A stretch of 10,760 nucleotides of DNA. Source: Candidatus Zixiibacteriota bacterium (GTDB taxonomy: Bacteria; Zixibacteria; MSB-5A5; UBA10806). The notes under the pieces are model-generated. The model saw only the letters and a list, made by a program, of their open reading frames with translations, was not told where the DNA came from and made no database searches. Positions within the stretch are counted from its first letter, which is position 1, and every line of letters starts with the position of its first letter. Position numbers and translations under genes: made by a program. The DNA is taken from assembly GCA_003520965.1 (NCBI GenBank), contig DOTU01000308.1:1-10760 (forward strand). Reading direction: 5' to 3'. Shown piece after piece: positions 1-7,456 of the stretch.

Positions 1-629
1 TCTACGGACACAATCTCTATGGCGATCCGGAAATGCCATTTTGGATATCGGTTGAAGGCACGCTCTCAATCGTAGGCCCAGAGCAAGTAATGGAAAAGCA
101 AAATCAGGTGGTGTTATTTCATGTGTTTGATGGCGAAAATCCGGTCGAGGGGGCCAAGGTTTGCCTATATAAAAAGGATGAGATATTTCTGATTGGCAAC
201 ACTAACGACCAGGGCGATGCATCATTTGAGATCGAGCCGGACAGCGTAGGGACTATGACAGTAACGGCAACTTTGCCCAGGCATATACCAGCCCAGAATT
301 TAATCGGAATTCAAAGCCTTTCCGGAGTAAATGGTGAGACATTGCTTCCCACAAAGCCTGAGATGGCGCAAAATTACCCTAATCCCTTCAACTCATCGAC
401 GACCATATCATTTTCACTTTCCCATGCCGGGCAAGTTCATATTTCGATATTCGATATTGGTGGACGACTGGTTAATATTATAACCGATGAGATTTTCACC
501 GCCGGTCAAAATAGGATAATATGGAATGGTAGAAACGAAACCGGATATGAGGTTGCCAGCGGTTTGTATTTCTGTAGATTCGAAAGCGAAGGGTTTTCCG
601 ATATTAAACAGCTGACTCTGATTAGGTGA
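1..629 (+). CDS. C25 (gingipain-type) peptidase, 3' end, with C-terminal sorting domain (partial)
   Basis: Only the last 208 codons are in the window. The reading frame is open from base 3 and the true start lies to the left; the ATG at 33 is internal. The fragment opens with YGHNLYGDPEMPFW, which matches the end of the catalytic domain of C25 cysteine peptidases (N-L-x-GDPEMP-x-W). A beta-rich Ig-like region follows (about bases 75-310; 'NPVEGAKVCLYKKDE', 'TNDQGDASFEI'), as in the Ig-like domain after gingipain catalytic domains. From about base 357 comes MAQNYPNPFNSST, then FDIGGRLV and ASGLYFCRF, ending QLTLIR: a type IX secretion / FlgD-like C-terminal sorting domain. The protein is probably exported and surface-attached or released. 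The catalytic His and Cys are outside the window, so activity cannot be judged. The same fold is used by the sortase PorU, so either a secreted protease or a sortase-like protein is possible; the YPNPFN tail favours exported cargo. Confidence 0.82.
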   Translation, partial: YGHNLYGDPEMPFWISVEGTLSIVGPEQVMEKQNQVVLFHVFDGENPVEGAKVCLYKKDEIFLIGNTNDQGDASFEIEPDSVGTMTVTATLPRHIPAQNLIGIQSLSGVNGETLLPTKPEMAQNYPNPFNSSTTISFSLSHAGQVHISIFDIGGRLVNIITDEIFTAGQNRIIWNGRNETGYEVASGLYFCRFESEGFSDIKQLTLIR

Positions 630-650
630 AACTACTTTCTTACCTGATAT

Positions 651-688
651 CCCGCCTGAGGAATATAATCTTTGGGCGGGTTTTTTTT
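651..688 (+). terminator. Rho-independent terminator of the C25 peptidase gene
   Basis: CCCGCC (651-656) pairs with GGCGGG (675-680). The stem can extend inward through mixed wobble and Watson-Crick pairs (657-662 with 669-674), leaving a 6-nt loop at 663-668. Eight T residues follow directly (681-688). It begins 22 nt after the stop codon of the plus-strand gene. Read on the minus strand the hairpin is preceded by A's and followed by no T-run, so it is a clear terminator only for the plus strand. Confidence 0.88.
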
Positions 689-729
689 GAATCGTATGCA
701 CTCTGGATTGAAGGGGGCTTGATAATAAA

Positions 730-2589
730 TCAGTCTATTCTGTAAACACGATACCGATTATCAGAATAAACTAACTCGCTTAGCCTTTCGCAGGATTGAC
801 GGAGCGCATTTACGCCCGAAGCGAATTGCCAGAATCCATAGATGTTTGCCCATGGCGATTTATCTGAGAACTGCTCCAAAACTACGGAATCCAGGACAAC
901 ATAGCTTATTCCAAGTTTCGTTAAGGCTGTCCTAACATCATCGCTATATTGAACCGCTGTGAAATCGTACAAATTTTGCTCCGAAGGATTGAGGTAGAGA
1001 AATTCGCGATCCAGATAATAACCGTCGGAACGAGTCCAGAAGGAGGCTAAGATTCCGATTCGCGAATCCGATGGTGTGTGATTATTTATATATTCCCAGC
1101 ATTTGATATAAGACAGGCCCTCAATAGTTTTCCCGCTTTGAGTTTGGTAAGGATCGAGCGTTTTATAACTCTCTAAGAACTCATATTTAGGGGTAACCTT
1201 TACAACCGATGCCACCCGCGGCAGGGTATCACGAATTACCGAGGGCAGCGGGAGAATCACACTAATGCCTAGCGAAACTATTGCCGTATATTTAAGTAGC
1301 TTCCCTTTCATCATGGCCGAGGAAATAAAATACGAGCCGGCAATCGCCAAAAGCGGCGCAACCGGCAGAATAAATCTGGCAAACGGAAATCCAAAAAACC
1401 AGATCAGATAGAATATGACCGATAATCCTAACGCTATTTTTATAATTTGTGGGACGCGCTTAATGAAAATGAGAAGTGCGGGGAATAGAATAATACCATA
1501 CCCAAGCCTGCCATCGAATACCTTCGGATCGAAAATTAAACGTAGCGGGGATATTAACAAATTTATCAGATTATGATCGATTGTCTTAATTGCTAACTCT
1601 TTATTGAAAGAGTTAAACAGGGACGAGGAATATGGCGAATGAAAGAAATTGTCATAAAATGGATAAACAGGATTCCCCGTTACAATCCAGGAATAGATAT
1701 ACCAGGGCGAAGCAAATAAAAGAAATAGCAGAGTGAAATAGAAGAAGCGGCTCAGGCGATATTTACCAAGAGCGACATTGTAAAGAATAAGCAGCGCCAG
1801 CGGCCCGAAGAGAGCCAAACCTATCGCCTTGGTCCCGGCCGCCATGCCTGCGCCGATACCGGCAAGAAACAGATAACGGTATTTTTGTTCTTGATCGTAT
1901 TGCAGCAGTTTCAGGCAGGCGAAGAATGAAAGGCCCCAGAGAAGATAATCATTTTTTGAGCCGGTTACCTGGCCCATTAAGATCGGGATAGTAAAAAGGA
2001 TGAGGATTGCAATTGTCCCGGAGCCGCCTAATTCTCTGGCGCGTTTCCAAACCGAGAAAACAAGTATCGCCGCTACAAGCACGATAAATACCTGCGCGCC
2101 TCGCTCCAACCCCAGCGCGTAAAAGGCTGTTGTAATCATCTCCGAGGTTCGCGGAGAAGCAGAAAACAAGTTGGCGGGAATATAGAACACCTTTCCCGCG
2201 GCTGCATAGATTTTGGGAAGACCAAGATGAAAATAAAGAGCATCATTGCTGACCGGATACGAAAGAGCCGCCAGGATATACCAGAGTAGCGGAATAATCG
2301 CGATTAGTAAATAGAACGGCTTAGTTTTAACATACCTAATTAACTCTTGATATGTATTTAATATCATCCATATAAAAAATGCGGCCAATATAACGGTGAT
2401 AACAATAAAGATGCTCTTATAAAGCGCCCCGGATAGTCCCAACGCGAACACGATAAGCCCCAATATGCCCGCTAATGGGAAGAAATACTCGGGAAAATAT
2501 TTACCTTCAAACCGCAATGAGATCATAAAGCCTGCGCCAAGCAGCCCGCAAGCCCAGATAACCGGAATAGCAATTTCCCAGAGGCTCAT
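730..2589 (-). CDS. Polytopic GT-C fold glycosyltransferase (ArnT/GT39-like), 619 aa
   Basis: This is an integral membrane protein with about ten or more hydrophobic helices over residues 1-460 and a more polar C-terminal part (about 470-619) likely to be periplasmic. The first-loop motif VSNDALYFHLGLPKIY (residues 113-128, with candidate catalytic Asp116) matches the D-A-x-x-Y-H-L-x-x-P-x-x-Y signature of bacterial GT-C proteins. GSKNDYLLWG (210-219), GMAAGTKAIG (248-257) and SPWYIYSW followed by TGNPVYPFY (294-312) also fit that family. Such enzymes transfer a sugar from a polyprenyl-phosphate donor to a lipid or protein acceptor on the outer face of the inner membrane; the sugar and acceptor cannot be read from sequence. 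The start is the ATG at 2589, sharing ATGA with the stop of the upstream gene, with a weak GTGAG 9 nt before it. It is the last gene of the operon, 41 nt from the T-run of the convergent terminator, with no clear terminator of its own. Confidence 0.85.
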   Translation of the reverse strand: MSLWEIAIPVIWACGLLGAGFMISLRFEGKYFPEYFFPLAGILGLIVFALGLSGALYKSIFIVITVILAAFFIWMILNTYQELIRYVKTKPFYLLIAIIPLLWYILAALSYPVSNDALYFHLGLPKIYAAAGKVFYIPANLFSASPRTSEMITTAFYALGLERGAQVFIVLVAAILVFSVWKRARELGGSGTIAILILFTIPILMGQVTGSKNDYLLWGLSFFACLKLLQYDQEQKYRYLFLAGIGAGMAAGTKAIGLALFGPLALLILYNVALGKYRLSRFFYFTLLFLLFASPWYIYSWIVTGNPVYPFYDNFFHSPYSSSLFNSFNKELAIKTIDHNLINLLISPLRLIFDPKVFDGRLGYGIILFPALLIFIKRVPQIIKIALGLSVIFYLIWFFGFPFARFILPVAPLLAIAGSYFISSAMMKGKLLKYTAIVSLGISVILPLPSVIRDTLPRVASVVKVTPKYEFLESYKTLDPYQTQSGKTIEGLSYIKCWEYINNHTPSDSRIGILASFWTRSDGYYLDREFLYLNPSEQNLYDFTAVQYSDDVRTALTKLGISYVVLDSVVLEQFSDKSPWANIYGFWQFASGVNALRQSCERLSELVYSDNRYRVYRID

Positions 2590-3893
2590 TTGATCAAACT
2601 CACTATCCGCTCAAATCTATCCATGAATGTTTTAATAATGTACCCAAATGTAACCAAAAATATGATTATGGCCGGCAAAATGGCGTTTGATTTTGTTTTA
2701 GACTGCTTAGCTCCATGCGCTTCTACAACCTCACGAAATAACCCATCGAAACGAGTGGCAATTTTAGGCCATGGTATGATATCCAGAAGAAACTTTCTGG
2801 CGTTCTGCCCAAGATTATCCGCGAGCGAGTCGTTTTGCAGAAGCTTGAGAAGCCCGCCGCGCAGAGCCTCGCGGCTTGGTTCAACAATTAGCCCTGTTTT
2901 GTTATTGATTACAATTTCTGATGTTCCGCCCAGGCCGAATGTAACTGTCGGCACCCCGCAAAGACCAGCCTCGGCGGGTGTCATCCCCAGCCCCTCAGGT
3001 ATGAGAGACGGGAGCACCAGAACGCGGCTCTGGCTATAGATCGCGGGCAAGTCGTCATGCGGCACGGTATCGATCATAGCTACGGATTCCTCGAGATGAG
3101 CTGCTTTTAGAATTGCCTTAATATTTTCTTTCTCCGGGCCATAGCCGATAATTTCAAGCTTTGCGTCAGGAAGTTGTTTGGTTATATCAATAAAAGCCTC
3201 GACTAATAGTTCGATTCCCTTCTGCTTTATCAAGCGACCGACATACAGAATCTTTTTTGAATCAGATGGTTTCGTATTCCCCGGGTGAAACTTTTCGCTA
3301 TCGACACCAACATAGATAACCTCGGTTTGTTGCGGAAGCAAATTATCTTTAAGAAGCGACTTCATATAGGCGCTGTTCACGGTCAGGGCATCGGCTTTCT
3401 TGAATGACCAATCTGCAAACTTCTTGAAGATTCCTCTGCTGGCCATATGAATATCTGTGCCATGTCCCGTTAACACAATTGGCAAGCCGGATACACGCGC
3501 AAATCGCCCCAGCCAAAATGAGGCCGGGAAAATCCACTGAAAGCTAACCAGATCGAACTTCTCCTCGACTGAAATATTAAGCGCTTCACGATACATCGAA
3601 TAAATATAAAAGGGAATTTTCAATATCTTCCACGGGCGTTTCTTGAGATTGGGCATAATCCCGCCGCTATAACCAACATCCTCCATCGATTCGGGCAAGT
3701 ATCGGAAACGTCTTACAGTAACGGCACCCCATACTTCGCGATCCTTTAGTCCCTTATGGTGCGGCACCAGGGCGGTTACGTCCCAACCCAGGTTAGAGAG
3801 ATGCTGGCAAAACTCCAGGATGAATGGCGAGAGACCATCGCCGGGGCGCATGGGAAAACTAGTCGATACTACTAAAAGCTTCTTAGATTCCAT
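2586..3893 (-). CDS. GT4-family glycosyltransferase with C-terminal membrane anchor, 435 aa
   Basis: A two-Rossmann-domain (GT-B) retaining glycosyltransferase. The N-terminal domain has LLVVSTSFPMRPGDG near the start and the acceptor-side motif LTGHGTDIH (141-149). The nucleotide-sugar domain has ILYVGRLIKQKG (215-226), IIGYGPE (248-254) and the EX7E motif with Glu300 and Glu308 in PEGLGMTPAEAGLCGVP. The enzyme should add a hexose from a nucleotide-sugar donor to a lipid-linked glycan at the cytoplasmic membrane. After the normal end of the GT4 fold (about residue 390) there is a polar Lys/Ser linker and one strongly hydrophobic segment (about 404-420, bases 2634-2684), then a basic tail. 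This looks like a membrane anchor. The start ATG lies inside the end of the upstream GT-C gene (11-nt overlap, 3883-3893), with a GGGG stretch 9 nt before it. The 3' end shares ATGA with the next gene. Confidence 0.92.
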   Translation of the reverse strand: MESKKLLVVSTSFPMRPGDGLSPFILEFCQHLSNLGWDVTALVPHHKGLKDREVWGAVTVRRFRYLPESMEDVGYSGGIMPNLKKRPWKILKIPFYIYSMYREALNISVEEKFDLVSFQWIFPASFWLGRFARVSGLPIVLTGHGTDIHMASRGIFKKFADWSFKKADALTVNSAYMKSLLKDNLLPQQTEVIYVGVDSEKFHPGNTKPSDSKKILYVGRLIKQKGIELLVEAFIDITKQLPDAKLEIIGYGPEKENIKAILKAAHLEESVAMIDTVPHDDLPAIYSQSRVLVLPSLIPEGLGMTPAEAGLCGVPTVTFGLGGTSEIVINNKTGLIVEPSREALRGGLLKLLQNDSLADNLGQNARKFLLDIIPWPKIATRFDGLFREVVEAHGAKQSKTKSNAILPAIIIFLVTFGYIIKTFMDRFERIVSLIK

Positions 3894-5412
3894 ATCGGTT
3901 TGCCCCGTTGATAGAATGTGCTTTCTTCAGCCGAAAGAGACTTCCATGTTCTTGCATTTCAAGCATAAGTTCCGTCGAATATGCAAAGTCCGCTATCTCA
4001 TCATTAGATAATTTTTTAATAAAATCGGATGGCCTTGAGAGGAATATAAAATAACAATCATCTCTTGCAAGTAATGTTTTGAGATCATCGTAATGTACCG
4101 GAATCCAGATTGACGGCCGATCCGCATACCACCAAATGGCATCTGAGGCATCAGATATTACTACCTCATCAGGTTTTACCGCTTCGGTAATTTTCGAATA
4201 TACAGCTCTGTTGCCTTTGTTTTCTGCAGCAATGCTTGAAAGCCTGAACTCCTGGAAGGGAAACCTGGCAGGCAAAAACAGCAATAAGCCAAAGATTATC
4301 AGAAGTGTCTTACGCGCGAAAAATTTAAATTCCTTAGCCAGAAGAATAAATCCAATCATAGTTGATACTGCATAGAACACCTGGAGCGGTACAAGATGAC
4401 GGTCGTGATGGCCGTCAAGCGCGGATAGTATAATAATTAGCACACTTGAGATAAAGGCGAATAATAGGATCTTTTTCTGAATGCCCTCCAAGCGATCTAT
4501 TTTAATGAGTCCGAAGAAAAATGGAATTATCCCCAGAAAATTAAAGCGCAGCGGAAATGCGCCGCCGAGAAATATCAAGCCACCGGCAAACTTCTTGGCA
4601 AGATCATAAGGAAAATGCGATACAGTGTAAAATATACTCATCGGGGTAAACGAACGGTAAGTGGAGTAGAAATCGTCAAACCTCCCCATCCCTTTAGTGA
4701 ATTCGCCATAAGATTGAAGGGTAAATAGCGGATTTCCCAAGACCAGTGCGTTGCGTAAAAGCCAGGGCGAGATACCAAATAATACCGCAATTAGCCAGAT
4801 TGGCAAAAAGCGCTTTTTATTTTCTATAAAAAGAATCGCCAGCGGTATCCCTACTATTGCAATTTGGTATCTGGTCAATATCGATATGGCGAATAATATG
4901 CCTGAGATGATTATGCGGGCCATATTCTGTTTGCCAATGATTACGAGTAACGAGAATGCTAATATTGCTCCGGTAAAGATTTCGGGAGTGCCCTCGACCG
5001 CCGCATACAAAACAATCTGGCTTAGTGCTATCAATGCAGCGATAATTAAACCGAGCCGTTCGTCAAGAACTTTTCTTCCCAACAAATATCCCGCTATAAT
5101 TAAAAGCCAGAGCGCAAAAATCGAGGCCAACATAGCCGCGGTATCATTGGCTCCTAATATCGAAAACCAAATTGCCAGATAAAGCGGATACCCCGGTGCC
5201 CACATATTATTTGGTTGCGGAATATTGGGATCGAACGCCAGGGACAACGGATAGATATGGCCAAGCGTAAAGCCTTGACCCCTGTTAATATTCCGGGCCA
5301 AACCGGCGTAATCGTTGCCATCGCCTATCCCCTCGTAGCCTCCAAAAAAATAAAAACAATAAATAGCAGTAAATAGAAATAAAAGAACAATTATGACGAT
5401 CGGCTTTTTCAT
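3883..5412 (-). CDS. GT39-like GT-C membrane glycosyltransferase, 509 aa
   Basis: A polytopic membrane protein beginning with a basic-then-hydrophobic helix (residues 3-24). The first periplasmic loop has GDGNDYAGLARNINRGQGF (30-48), matching the D-x-x-x-Y...ARN...G-x-GF signature of bacterial GT39/PMT-like enzymes, with Asp31 and Asp34 as candidate catalytic residues. APGYPLYLA (72-80), EGTPEIF (140-146), ILTRYQ (178-183), SPWLLRNALVLGNPLF (215-230) and DRHLVPL (337-343) follow in the usual family order. The polar C-terminal region (about 390-509) is shorter than in the other GT-C protein of this operon. Its likely role is transfer of a sugar from a polyprenyl-phosphate carrier in the periplasm; donor and acceptor are unknown. 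The start ATG shares ATGA (5409-5412) with the stop of the GT2 gene; no good Shine-Dalgarno is near, which suggests coupled translation. It is clearly a different subfamily from the 619-aa GT-C protein. Confidence 0.88.
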   Translation of the reverse strand: MKKPIVIIVLLFLFTAIYCFYFFGGYEGIGDGNDYAGLARNINRGQGFTLGHIYPLSLAFDPNIPQPNNMWAPGYPLYLAIWFSILGANDTAAMLASIFALWLLIIAGYLLGRKVLDERLGLIIAALIALSQIVLYAAVEGTPEIFTGAILAFSLLVIIGKQNMARIIISGILFAISILTRYQIAIVGIPLAILFIENKKRFLPIWLIAVLFGISPWLLRNALVLGNPLFTLQSYGEFTKGMGRFDDFYSTYRSFTPMSIFYTVSHFPYDLAKKFAGGLIFLGGAFPLRFNFLGIIPFFFGLIKIDRLEGIQKKILLFAFISSVLIIILSALDGHHDRHLVPLQVFYAVSTMIGFILLAKEFKFFARKTLLIIFGLLLFLPARFPFQEFRLSSIAAENKGNRAVYSKITEAVKPDEVVISDASDAIWWYADRPSIWIPVHYDDLKTLLARDDCYFIFLSRPSDFIKKLSNDEIADFAYSTELMLEMQEHGSLFRLKKAHSINGANRYGI

Positions 5413-6344
5413 TTTTCGCGTTGCTTATATCCTTTAGCCAGATGCCCATAAAAGAGCCAATCGAACATAAAATCGGAGAAAAGCGCTCCATCGTCTATTC
5501 GCGCTAAACGTGAGAGAAGCGCCAGGACTAAACTTGACCTCAACGGGAACAGGAAAGCAGATATTAATTTTCGATACCAGGTATAACCGGTGCCCGGCAA
5601 ACCAAGCAGCCATCCCTTTTCGAATATTACGGTGTTCGGATATTTACGATACAGAAGCGGAAAACCGCCAGCGCCAAATTTAAAGTACTCATCGATTGTT
5701 TGCGAAAGAGTTTTATTGTGATAATGATAACAAAAAGCTTCAGGGATATAGTGAATGGGAATTTTCTCCAGTTCAAGCCTGATTCCAAAATCCGTATCTT
5801 CTCCGCCCCAGCCCTTAAAGGCGATATCGAAACCACCTAAATGATCAAACATCGTCTTTTTGATTGCGAAATTTCCGCTGGTAAAATATTTGCCGGCGAC
5901 CACATCACCATGAGACATAGTCAATCGACCGCGGCTGGCCAGATACTTATGCCAACGGCTAATCTTCCACTCTTTGGGAAATCTCCAGGAACCGATGACA
6001 ACGGAGTCCGGAAACTGATTCCACGAACTGAAGTAGCCGTCAATAAAATTATGCTCCGGGACCCTATCGCCATCGAGGAAGATTATCCACTGCCCCACCG
6101 CCTTTTGATATCCCCTATTTCGATTGTTAGCCCGGCCCTGATTGGAGGAAGAACGTGAATATTTCAAAAATATTGGATAGCGTAATTTTTTTACGAACTC
6201 TTCAGTCCCGTCGGCCGAGAAATCGTCTGCAATAATAACCTCAAATGTTTTTGGATTTTTAATCTGCCGCCTGAGGCTTTCAAGGGTCATCCTGAGCGTT
6301 TCAACCTGATTGTAAACCAGGATTACGATAGAGTAGCTTATCAT
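5409..6344 (-). CDS. GT2-family (GT-A fold) glycosyltransferase, 311 aa
   Basis: An inverting GT-A enzyme using a nucleotide-sugar donor. The N-terminus is SIVILVYNQVETL (5-17). The donor-binding Asp pair is IIADDFS (37-43; Asp40, Asp41). The metal-binding DxD motif is FLDGDRVPE (89-97; Asp91, Asp93). NQGRANNRNRG (68-78) is typical of the family. The acceptor/base motif GWGGEDTDFGIRL (178-190; Glu182, Asp183) is of the galactosyltransferase/GalNAc-transferase C-terminal type. His207/His209 in CYHYHNKT may help bind metal. No transmembrane helix is convincing, although residues 260-282 are hydrophobic and may associate with the membrane. It probably adds one sugar to the growing glycan on the cytoplasmic side. 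Both ends overlap their neighbours by ATGA. The start has the best ribosome site of the operon (GGAG, 8 nt upstream). Confidence 0.93.
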   Translation of the reverse strand: MISYSIVILVYNQVETLRMTLESLRRQIKNPKTFEVIIADDFSADGTEEFVKKLRYPIFLKYSRSSSNQGRANNRNRGYQKAVGQWIIFLDGDRVPEHNFIDGYFSSWNQFPDSVVIGSWRFPKEWKISRWHKYLASRGRLTMSHGDVVAGKYFTSGNFAIKKTMFDHLGGFDIAFKGWGGEDTDFGIRLELEKIPIHYIPEAFCYHYHNKTLSQTIDEYFKFGAGGFPLLYRKYPNTVIFEKGWLLGLPGTGYTWYRKLISAFLFPLRSSLVLALLSRLARIDDGALFSDFMFDWLFYGHLAKGYKQREK

Positions 6345-7456
6345 CGGGAACGCTCCAATGTTTGGTAGATATTACGGAGCTTTTCCGATTCAACTTCCCA
6401 GTTATTGTTAGCAGCCGAAATAGCGCAATTAGATTTTGCCTTATTGAATTGGGTTTCATCAAAGAGAAATCTGGAAATAATTTTAGCTGCCAATACGCTA
6501 TCTCCCAGAGGCGCCACCAAACCGGTCGCCTCTCTCTCCACAAACCTTGATAGTTCAGGCATTGGCGAAACTATTTGGGGAATCCCAGCAGCGAGATACT
6601 GAAAAATCTTTTGCGGTAAAGCGAGCTTGTTGTTTAGAGCAACATCCTCCATAAAAAGTACGCCCACTGAGGCCCCTGCTGTATAATTGACAAGCTCATC
6701 GGGCGGCACTCGTCCCGCAAATTTTACCCTATCGGAGAGATTGAGCCTGGCAACATCATTTCGTAACTCTGTCTCGATCGATCCATCTCCTACTATTACC
6801 AGGGCGATATGTTCAAGGCCAGCCATCACCTCAAGAAGATATCGGAGCCCCTGCCCTCGACGCAGGACACCCTGATAAATGAGAATCTTCCAATCTTCGG
6901 AAATCGCATATTTAGAATAGAGATTGGCTGGTTTGATATCCTTGGGAAGGCGGCCAACATTTCTGATCACTTCCGGCTTTTCGATGCCATAGCGTCGAAC
7001 AAGCTCATCAGCGATTGATTCGTTAATGGTGATGACCTTTTCAGATTTTCCGATCAATCTATTTTCCAAACTGCGCCAGATCGCCTGAATCCTGGGACGG
7101 CCGCTTAGAGCTTCAAGTTCTGTGTAAAGCTCACGGGCTTCATAAACTATAGGTTTCCCGCCCGCCGCCCAGAATGCCGCTTGAAGAGTGTCGAGATCGA
7201 CCGCGTGATAGATATCGGCTTTCATCTTCCGCCCGATCCAGGCGGCATAATGATTATACTGCAAAAAGCGAAACTTGCGAGTTGGATGACGCCATTGAGC
7301 AATACGATGAATGGGGAAACCGCGAAAGGCATGAGAGTCAGACCCGACTGTGGCGATAATTTCAAGATGATGACCCATATCGCCCAGCGTTTCCACCTCC
7401 AGCCTGGCACGGGAATCGAAATCGAAATTGTTGAGTATAAAATATGCAATCTTCAA
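6341..7456 (-). CDS. GT4-family glycosyltransferase, TTG start, 371 aa
   Basis: A GT-B fold glycosyltransferase. The N-terminal MKIAYFILNNFDFDSRARLE is the usual first strand and glycine-poor loop of this GT4 branch. YHAVDLDTLQAAFWAA (83-98) and YEARELYTELEAL (105-117) fit the acceptor domain. The donor domain has ILIYQGVLRRGQGL (191-204), LVIVGDG (219-225), VKFAGRVPPDEL (244-255) and LPQKIFQYLAAGIPQIVS (280-297). In the last motif the usual Glu (KxFEYxAAG) is Gln286, a variation that may affect nucleotide binding. The start is TTG at 7456: it overlaps the upstream stop as TTGA, an in-frame stop lies a short way upstream with no ATG or GTG between, and the next Met (residue 27) would delete the first strand. 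There is only a weak GAG upstream, so translation is probably coupled. It is expected to be a cytoplasmic nucleotide-sugar-dependent step in glycan assembly; the sugar is unknown. Confidence 0.9.
   Translation of the reverse strand: MKIAYFILNNFDFDSRARLEVETLGDMGHHLEIIATVGSDSHAFRGFPIHRIAQWRHPTRKFRFLQYNHYAAWIGRKMKADIYHAVDLDTLQAAFWAAGGKPIVYEARELYTELEALSGRPRIQAIWRSLENRLIGKSEKVITINESIADELVRRYGIEKPEVIRNVGRLPKDIKPANLYSKYAISEDWKILIYQGVLRRGQGLRYLLEVMAGLEHIALVIVGDGSIETELRNDVARLNLSDRVKFAGRVPPDELVNYTAGASVGVLFMEDVALNNKLALPQKIFQYLAAGIPQIVSPMPELSRFVEREATGLVAPLGDSVLAAKIISRFLFDETQFNKAKSNCAISAANNNWEVESEKLRNIYQTLERSR
6353..6356 (-). promoter_or_regulatory. Shine-Dalgarno GGAG of the GT2 gene
   Basis: On the minus strand GGAG lies 8 nt before the ATG at 6344, inside the end of the preceding GT4 gene. 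It is the only clearly canonical ribosome site among the seven overlapping junctions, so this gene may be translated partly independently of its upstream neighbour. Confidence 0.6.

Noticed and set aside
33..629. Treating the ATG at 33 as the start of a small exported protein
   Set aside because: The frame is open to the left edge and the preceding codons complete the GDPEMP motif of a C25 peptidase; there is no signal peptide at this Met.
414..701. Minus-strand open frame crossing the end of the C25 peptidase gene and the terminator
   Set aside because: It is antisense to the sorting domain and runs through the terminator hairpin, with no protein family resemblance.
2590..3039. Plus-strand open frame of about 149 codons opposite the membrane-tailed GT4 gene
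   Set aside because: It lies wholly antisense to a clear GT4 coding region, starts with TTG, and its translation has no recognisable domain or membrane pattern.
4751..5182. Plus-strand open frame of about 143 codons opposite the GT39-like gene
   Set aside because: It is an antisense shadow of a well-supported membrane protein; its hydrophobic look comes from the complement of helix codons.
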